From JACPHB01 sp964495505 (GTDB taxonomy: Bacteria > Patescibacteriota > Minisyncoccia > UBA10092), in the NCBI GenBank assembly GCA_964495505.1, contig CAZBVM010000008.1, positions 1 to 21,530 on the forward strand: 21,530 bases of DNA, written 5' to 3'. The position numbers and the translations under genes were made by a program. The notes below the pieces were generated by a model. That model ran no database searches, was not told the DNA's origin, and was given only the letters and a program-made list of their open reading frames with translations. This document shows positions 14,338 to 18,236 of the stretch, piece after piece; within the stretch, counting starts at the first letter, position 1; the number at the start of each line of letters is the position of its first letter.

Positions 14338-14412
14338 ATTTTTGACTTTTTATTTTCGTTGTTTTCGGAATATCCGAACGATCGTTACTGATTTACGAAA
14401 TTTGAAAAATAA

Positions 14413-14474
14413 ATCCCACACATAACTTCAACAATTTAATTCTTCGCAAAGCGAGTTGAAGTTATGTGTGGGAT
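14413..14474. repeat. 20-bp perfect inverted repeat with 22-nt spacer
   Basis: Left arm 14413-14432 (ATCCCACACATAACTTCAAC) and right arm 14455-14474 are exact complements. On the minus strand it is followed by TTTATTTTT, so it could act as a second terminator for the membrane-protein gene. Stem length is unusual for that role. Confidence 0.75.
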
Positions 14475-14502
14475 AAAAAAACCGCTGGATGAATCCAGAC
14501 GG
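14475..14502 (-). terminator. Intrinsic terminator of the membrane-protein gene
   Basis: CTGGA-TTCA-TCCAG stem with a CGG extension, followed by T7 on the minus strand, about 20 nt past the stop codon at 14522. Confidence 0.7.
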
Positions 14503-14521
14503 GTTAATATGTATTTAAACT

Positions 14522-15091
14522 TTATTCTTTCTCCACGTATATTTCATGATATTGCCTAAAAGTACCACTATCGCCGACAACCTTCCAGTTGGTACCGTTA
14601 ACTTTAACTTTATCCCCGATTTTTAAATTCTCAGTAGTTTCTCCAATAAGAGCATCGCCAAAATCGGTAAATAGATAATGCTTCTTGACTCCGTTCACTG
14701 GCAACCTCCATGGATGAAGTAAGGAACTATTTTCACACTTTGATTTTTTATTTTTCCAGATTGTAAATATGCCAACAATCAATAAAATTACAAAGAAGGC
14801 TAAGGCAAACCACTCTCCAATTTTGTATTTAGATGCTACCATAGACATTAAAATAATCATTACAGCGGGGGAATATGAAAGAAGTGTGCCTATATTTACA
14901 CTAAAAATTTGAAAACGAAAAGTCATCGCTGATGCAATACCAATTGCCAAAGAAAGAGCTATCCAACCCATAAGTATTATCCTAGACATTATTTCAAAAT
15001 GCTTGCCGTAAAGAAATAGAGCACTAATATAAACAAAAGGTGTAAGAATAAGACATATGCTAGTAAGAAATCGTGATTTACGTATGGACAT
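14522..15091 (-). CDS. Membrane protein with four transmembrane helices and a C-terminal beta domain (possibly NfeD-like)
   Basis: 189 residues. Hydrophobic segments at about 8-28, 36-56, 64-86 and 92-111. A Lys-rich stretch (KNKKSK) marks the cytoplasmic side, followed by a soluble part of about 75 residues. Its end reads ALIGETTENLKIGDKVKVNG and TNWKVVGDSG, like the OB-fold barrel of NfeD-type proteins (G-x-A-x-x-x and G-x-x-V-x-V-x-G), but the similarity is weak. The start is supported by AAGGAG about 10 nt upstream. It is preceded on the same strand by a 42-residue ORF. I do not recognise the family with certainty and assign no function. Confidence 0.7.
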   Translation of the reverse strand: MSIRKSRFLTSICLILTPFVYISALFLYGKHFEIMSRIILMGWIALSLAIGIASAMTFRFQIFSVNIGTLLSYSPAVMIILMSMVASKYKIGEWFALAFFVILLIVGIFTIWKNKKSKCENSSLLHPWRLPVNGVKKHYLFTDFGDALIGETTENLKIGDKVKVNGTNWKVVGDSGTFRQYHEIYVEKE

Positions 15092-15162
15092 AGTATACCA
15101 ACTCCTTTTTTTCGATTTTTAAACAACATAATAATTAATCTAACCATAATTTTTCTTACTTA

Positions 15163-15291
15163 TCAAATCAATAGGAGGTTCGTGGCAACTGGATCATCAC
15201 TAAAAACGTTTAAACAATATTGTGCCAATTCTTTTAGATACGGCGCATCTGAAACTGGGAGCTCAAATTCTTTTTCTTTGAAAGGATCCAT
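15163..15291 (-). CDS. Small acidic protein, 42 residues, unknown
   Basis: MDPFKEKEFELPVSDAPYLK is the start; the rest continues to LLLI. The case for a real gene is its signals: a strong ribosome-binding site (GAGGAGG, 6 nt before ATG) and a promoter TTGACA-17-TATCAT (complement of 15348-15320). Acidic and soluble; no motif recognised. It may be co-transcribed with the membrane protein downstream (71 nt gap). Confidence 0.55.
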   Translation of the reverse strand: MDPFKEKEFELPVSDAPYLKELAQYCLNVFSDDPVATNLLLI

Positions 15292-15319
15292 GATTTCCCT
15301 CCTCAGGTTTTGTAAAATT

Positions 15320-15348
15320 ATGATAACATGTAAATATTATGTTGTCAA
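15320..15348 (-). promoter_or_regulatory. Promoter of the 42-residue ORF, with inverted repeat
   Basis: TTGACA is the complement of 15343-15348 and TATCAT of 15320-15325, spacer 17 bp. AACAT...ATGTT within the spacer forms an imperfect inverted repeat that could be an operator. Confidence 0.55.
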
Positions 15349-15471
15349 ATCTGCAGGGGCTCGTGGAGGATGTTAGAACCAAGATTTGGTTTAAAGATGG
15401 AGAATTTTATATCCCTGAATTGGTGCCGATAGGTTAAATGACTTTCACCCCACCCCGTTATTCACTATTGT

Positions 15472-15500
15472 TTGACAAAATAATTATTTTGGTGATACTT
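15472..15500 (+). promoter_or_regulatory. Possible promoter of the ASCH-like gene
   Basis: TTGACA at 15472-15477 with TACTTT 18 bp downstream. The leader then runs to an AAGGAG at 15533-15538. Confidence 0.4.
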
Positions 15501-15545
15501 TTAGATAAATTATCTCAAGTCCCTTAACTTAAAAGGAGAGACGAA

Positions 15546-15806
15546 GTGGTTGAAATGAAACGATTGGTTTTTGGCGAAGGTCTGATGACCCCTTCTTTAG
15601 ATGGAAGTAAAAGATTTACTGTCAGAAAATACCGTGAAGGCGCTCATGATTTTTCGAAAGACGAAATTGTCATCGGAGAATTCAAAGATGGACTAAACAT
15701 TCTTTTAAACATTGTCAATGACACAAAGAAAGATACTTTCCGGAATTTAAACGGGTTTTCTTTTGCAAGGGCTCGTGAAACCTGCTTGAAAGATTCAATC
15801 TTTTAA
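15546..15806 (+). CDS. Small ASCH/PUA-like domain protein
   Basis: 86 residues. FGEGLMTPSLDGSKRFTVRKY resembles, over its first half (F...LM..LLDGxKxxTxR), the N-terminal strand-helix of ASCH/PUA-like RNA-binding domains, and DTFRNLNGFSFARARETCL resembles the later 'L...GF.s.ee' block. The start is GTG 15546, set by AAGGAG 7 nt upstream; an ATG three codons later is the alternative. The protein is a little shorter than most ASCH domains, so it may be a minimal or truncated version. ASCH proteins are thought to bind RNA or act on nucleosides; the role here is unknown. Confidence 0.6.
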   Translation: MVEMKRLVFGEGLMTPSLDGSKRFTVRKYREGAHDFSKDEIVIGEFKDGLNILLNIVNDTKKDTFRNLNGFSFARARETCLKDSIF

Positions 15807-15885
15807 CTTAACACCAAGTTTTTTAGCAATTTCTTAGAGCCATTTTTCATGGCAATCAACTTTGTGAAATCATATAATCTGGGAT

Positions 15886-15914
15886 AAAAAAAGACGCTTG
15901 GCGAACCAAGCGTC
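15886..15914 (-). terminator. Intrinsic terminator of the 54-residue Cys-rich gene
   Basis: Perfect GACGCTTGG-TTCG-CCAAGCGTC stem followed by T7 on the minus strand. The 127 bases between the ASCH-like stop and the next gene hold only this. Confidence 0.85.
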
Positions 15915-15933
15915 AACAAATAATTCCTACTAA

Positions 15934-16098
15934 TTAAGTATTTTTCGAAAGGGTTTGGACATCGCGTATAATCAATTCCAATTTTTTAACATAACAATCT
16001 TTACAATATCCATCTTTATAGGGCGGATTTGGAATCATAATTCCGCATGGCTCCTCCCAAAGTATCTGACCGCAGGTACCCTTGCATTGGTTATCCAT
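15934..16098 (-). CDS. Small cysteine-rich protein, 54 residues, possible zinc ribbon
   Basis: MDNQCKGTCGQILWEEPCGI opens the protein; later PPYKDGYCKDCYVKK. Five Cys arranged as CKGTCG, PCG and CKDC are compatible with a treble-clef or zinc-ribbon site. Gene signals are good: AGGGAG about 8 nt before ATG, a promoter TTGACA-17-TATTAT (complement of 16178-16150), and a perfect terminator downstream. The leader is about 45 nt. No family recognised. Confidence 0.65.
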   Translation of the reverse strand: MDNQCKGTCGQILWEEPCGIMIPNPPYKDGYCKDCYVKKLELIIRDVQTLSKNT

Positions 16099-16149
16099 TC
16101 TGATGCTCCCTTGTCTTTAATTGAAAAATAACAAATTATTATATTTGTT

Positions 16150-16178
16150 ATAATACTACATATAAAATTATGTGTCAA
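16150..16178 (-). promoter_or_regulatory. Promoter of the Cys-rich small gene
   Basis: TTGACA (complement of 16173-16178), 17-bp spacer, TATTAT (complement of 16150-16155). Confidence 0.65.
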
Positions 16179-16183
16179 CATTT

Positions 16184-16231
16184 GCAGGAGCGCCAGGATT
16201 CGCCACGCAACTGCGTGGTTGGAGACCATTG
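16184..16231 (-). pseudogene. Remnant of a tRNA-Trp-like 3' half
   Basis: On the minus strand: an anticodon-arm-like TGGT-CTCCA-ACCA, then the perfect hairpin CCACGCA-GT-TGCGTGG (16203-16218), then CGAATCCTGGCGCTCCTGCA, which looks like half a T-loop, the T-stem and an acceptor strand. It resembles the intact tRNA-Trp next to it but lacks a 5' half; a palindrome replaces part of the T-arm. Confidence 0.4.
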
Positions 16232-16238
16232 TAAATTG

Positions 16239-16309
16239 CACGGGTGCCAGGATTCGAACCTGGAAAAGCAGTTTTGGAGACTGCTGTGATACCATTTCAC
16301 CACACCCGT
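16239..16309 (-). tRNA. tRNA-Trp (CCA anticodon)
   Basis: 71 nt including the discriminator. Acceptor ACGGGTG/CACCCGT, all 7 pairs; D-stem GTGA/TCAC with AATGGTA loop; anticodon arm GCAGT-CTCCAAA-ACTGC giving anticodon CCA (codon UGG); T-arm CCAGG-TTCGAAT-CCTGG; discriminator G, as expected for Trp. The CCA tail is not encoded. Confidence 0.93.
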
Positions 16310-16314
16310 ATAAA

Positions 16315-16482
16315 CTATAAATTCTTTTCTTTAATTAATTTTGTTAATAAACTTCTAGCTTGCCCGCCGCCTTTAAAATATCTTTCTCTATTTTGTGCTT
16401 CTTTTTTTGTATTAAAAATTTCTTTATATATCAATTTAAGCGGCCGTCGATTTCTTGTAGATTTTACCAACCCTTGATTGTT
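16315..16482 (-). pseudogene. C-terminal fragment of a GIY-YIG endonuclease-domain protein
   Basis: The last ~55 residues match small GIY-YIG (UvrC/YhbQ-like) proteins: GLVKSTRNRRPLKLIYKEIF, then NTKKEAQNRERYFKGGGQAR. The N-terminal part with the GIY and YIG strands is missing; upstream in frame is antisense-like sequence from the rpmG region and a GC palindrome. The frame is therefore probably a truncated remnant, although a longer reading frame extends to 16659. Confidence 0.7.
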
Positions 16483-16501
16483 AGGGAATCGCCCAGCAGC
16501 T

Positions 16502-16527
16502 GCGGGGTTGGCCCCGCAACGGCGGGG
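16502..16527. repeat. Alternating GC-rich hairpins after rpmG
   Basis: GCGGGG-TTGG-CCCCGC-AACG-GCGGGG: the central CCCCGC can pair with either neighbour, giving two mutually exclusive stems. There is no U tract. It follows a D-arm-like TTAGTTTAGTGGTA (minus strand) that overlaps the rpmG stop. Confidence 0.6.
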
Positions 16528-16537
16528 TACCACTAAA

Positions 16538-16708
16538 CTAAGCCCCCGATTTCTTGCCTTCTTTATGAATTGTGTGCTTGCGGCACCAACGGCAGAATTT
16601 TTTAAATTCCAATTTTCTTTCAACAAGTTTTTTATTTTTCTGAGTATGGTAGTTAACACGCTTGCAATCGCTACACACTAATTTTGTTACTTTTTCTTGA
16701 GCTTTCAT
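16538..16708 (-). CDS. rpmG: 50S ribosomal protein bL33
   Basis: 56 residues: MKAQEKVTKLVCSDCKRVNY, then HTQKNKKLVERKLEFKKF, CRWCRKHTIHKE and a short tail GKKSGA. Two CxxC pairs (CSDC, CRWC) make the zinc-binding version of bL33, a small protein near the E site of the 50S subunit. The preceding Met on the minus strand has an AT-rich leader with three repeats of TAGTATTTAG-type sequence and no clear ribosome-binding site. It lies between tRNA-Thr and tRNA-Trp, echoing the widespread bacterial order tRNA-Thr / tuf / tRNA-Trp / rpmG / secE / nusG, but tuf, secE and nusG are absent here. Too short for automatic ORF cut-offs. Confidence 0.92.
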   Translation of the reverse strand: MKAQEKVTKLVCSDCKRVNYHTQKNKKLVERKLEFKKFCRWCRKHTIHKEGKKSGA

Positions 16709-16743
16709 GTTTTTTTAGTATTTAGTATTTAGTATTTAGGAAA

Positions 16744-16923
16744 AGCCGGAGGCGAGATTCGAACTCGCGACTTGCTGTTTACCGCGCCCGACACGCCTTG
16801 AGCCAGCAGAGGGATTTGAACCCCCGACCTTCGCTTTACAAAAGCGTTGCTCTGCCGCTGAGCTATGCTGGCGTGTCAAGGCGGGCGGGCAAAACAGCTA
16901 CTCTACCGCTGAGTTACTCCGGC
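16744..16923 (-). tRNA. tRNA (Thr, TGT or GGT) interrupted in its anticodon loop by a 108-nt insert containing another tRNA
   Basis: 5' half 16923-16890: GCCGGAG acceptor, D-arm ACTC-AGCGGTA-GAGT, anticodon stem GCTGT and loop start TTTG. 3' half 16781-16744: TAA, ACAGC, variable AAGTC, T-arm GCGAG-TTCGAAT-CTCGC, acceptor CTCCGGC, discriminator T. All four stems pair perfectly across the insert. Joined directly the loop is TTTGTAA (anticodon TGT); a two-base shift of the junction gives TTGGTAA (GGT). Both mean Thr. The insert 16782-16889 holds a whole tRNA-Thr flanked by CGCCTTGA and TCAAGGCG, which pair. It has no group I intron core. Whether this tRNA is functional is unknown. Confidence 0.6.
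16801..16872 (-). tRNA. tRNA-Thr (TGT anticodon), complete, nested
   Basis: 72 nt. Acceptor GCCAGCA/TGCTGGC; D-arm GCTC-AGCGGCA-GAGC; anticodon arm with loop TTTGTAA giving TGT (codon ACA; the outermost anticodon-stem pair is A-A); T-arm GGGGG-TTCAAAT-CCCTC with one wobble; discriminator T; CCA not encoded. Lies wholly inside the anticodon-loop insert of the tRNA at 16744-16923. Confidence 0.92.
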
Positions 16924-17025
16924 AAAACAGCTGCTCCCCGCCCGCATCGCTACGCGAGCAAGCTCGCTTGCGAAGCGTTGCGGGCGCGGTGCCGCTGAGC
17001 TATGCTGGCATTGAGCTGCTCCGAC
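16924..17025 (-). pseudogene. Tandem tRNA 5'-half fragments with a palindrome inserted in the D-loop
   Basis: Reading the minus strand: GTCGGAGCAGCTCAAT (17025-17010), a tRNA-start-like piece; then GCCAGCATAGCTCAGCGGCA (17009-16990), an exact 20-nt copy of the first 20 bases of the complete tRNA-Thr; then a ~53-bp GC-rich palindrome (16989-16937); then GAGCAGCTGTTTT, which continues as a D-stem and anticodon stem. No 3' halves follow. The palindrome interrupts the D-loop after GGCA. Confidence 0.6.
16937..16989. repeat. GC-rich palindromic element in tRNA fragment
   Basis: Central perfect stem GCGAGC-AA-GCTCGC (16954-16967), with outer arms CGCCCGCA and TGCGGGCG interrupted by small mismatches. 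Resembles a repetitive palindromic unit. Confidence 0.65.
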
Positions 17026-17041
17026 AAAAGCTTAGATTTTT

Positions 17042-17070
17042 ATTTTAGAACAAATATGGTATTATTTCAA
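17042..17070 (-). promoter_or_regulatory. Promoter of the tRNA-rpmG cluster
   Basis: TTGAAA (complement of 17065-17070), 17-bp spacer, TAAAAT (complement of 17042-17047), reading toward the tRNA fragments. It is divergent from the patatin-like gene. Confidence 0.5.
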
Positions 17071-17117
17071 TAATAAAGAAAAGTAAGATCTTTAAATTTT
17101 AAATAAGGAGAAGAGGC

Positions 17118-18236
17118 ATGCCTCACCCCAAACTAGGGAAAACAGGCTGGTTTCTTGGCGGTGGCGGATGCCTTCTTGGACCCCACCAAGCTTATGATAT
17201 TACCGAATGCTTTAAAGAGCTTCCTCCGGATATTATTCTTGCAGAATCAGTGGGAGGATATAATTCAATTGATCCCGAGAACGCTTTTTTGATCTGGAAA
17301 AAATATTTTTTCTCCGCTTCAAAAATTTATAGCGTTGATCCAGAACTTTATAAAAAGCTGATAGCGCCACTTCTTGAATTCATACCTCATCTGCCACGCT
17401 GGCATGACTACAAAAATACGAGAGGGCTTTATTATGACTGTAAATTACAGTTATATCATTTAATACAAATTATTCTTCTTCCTTTGCGGCTTATCAAAAC
17501 AATATCCAAACTGATTACTCAAGGAAATGGCGAAACTTCTCCTATCGAAAAATTTTTGGCTTCTTCCACTTTAAAGGAAACTTTGGCTCTTGCGCACGAG
17601 CGAGAGCTAGATAATCTGCAGGCGCTGTTTGATATTACGCCGCTTATCAGGACCATCAGAGAAATCACCGATCACGAAAAAATGCTAAATCCACCGTTTA
17701 ATAGAATAATCCTTGCAAGTCAGGGCGAGGAACTTCATTTTTTTGCCTGCTATCCTGAACCAGGGCTTTGCGAAAAATATCCATCCCGTTTTCATATTAC
17801 TGCCACTTGGGAAGAATTGGAGTTTGCGCTTCGCGCGACATCTGCTTTGCCGCCATTTTTTCCCGGAGTTAAGCAGGATGGAAAAATATTCAGCGATCCT
17901 GGTTCGTTAAATCCCTTTCCGGTAGAGTATCTTTTTGACGCGGGATGCGACACTGTGTTTGCCTTTGTTAAAGACACTGATAGCCCGATACCGGAAAGAA
18001 ATATCTACGAAAGAACTTTAGCGGATATGGAAAAACCATCGCGCCAAAATTTTAGAACTCTTCTCAAACAAGCGGAAAGACGGGCACAATTTGAAGAAAA
18101 AAAGCTCTATGTTATCGCCCAGCAACCTCCCCATCCGGATCTTCGCCTCTTAGCGACTTCTCCGGCCGCAATCGATTACGCGAGCCAGGTTGAAAAAAAA
18201 GCTATGCAGAAATTTTTGAAAACGCTCCAGTTATAA
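17118..18236 (+). CDS. Patatin-like phospholipase family protein with divergent motifs
   Basis: 372 residues. A patatin fold is suggested by the Gly-rich oxyanion loop FLGGGGCLLG (residues 12-21), a nucleophile-elbow-like ILAESVGGYNS with Ser44 (A-x-S-x-G in place of G-x-S-x-G), and DPGSLNPFPVEYLFDAGCD with Asp260 (family: D-G-G/A, then N-x-P). Between them lies a long helical insert (about 60-190) with a hydrophobic stretch YHLIQIILLPLRLI that may touch membrane. Patatins are Ser-Asp dyad lipid acyl hydrolases. Start ATG 17118 has AAGGAG 8 nt upstream. Overlaps the smc stop by 6 nt, convergent. Substrate unknown; the altered first Gly and DPG leave activity open. Confidence 0.75.
   Translation: MPHPKLGKTGWFLGGGGCLLGPHQAYDITECFKELPPDIILAESVGGYNSIDPENAFLIWKKYFFSASKIYSVDPELYKKLIAPLLEFIPHLPRWHDYKNTRGLYYDCKLQLYHLIQIILLPLRLIKTISKLITQGNGETSPIEKFLASSTLKETLALAHERELDNLQALFDITPLIRTIREITDHEKMLNPPFNRIILASQGEELHFFACYPEPGLCEKYPSRFHITATWEELEFALRATSALPPFFPGVKQDGKIFSDPGSLNPFPVEYLFDAGCDTVFAFVKDTDSPIPERNIYERTLADMEKPSRQNFRTLLKQAERRAQFEEKKLYVIAQQPPHPDLRLLATSPAAIDYASQVEKKAMQKFLKTLQL

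Noticed and set aside
15182..15376. Plus-strand 64-codon ORF
   Set aside because: Antisense to the better supported 42-residue gene; no start signals or recognisable motif.
15339..15437. Plus-strand 32-codon ORF ending ...KDGEFYIPELVPIG
   Set aside because: It looks faintly protein-like but has no ribosome-binding site and overlaps the minus-strand promoter; kept out of the feature list.
16782..16889. Group I intron in the interrupted tRNA
   Set aside because: 108 nt is too short and no P/Q/R/S core is visible; the insert is mostly a tRNA.
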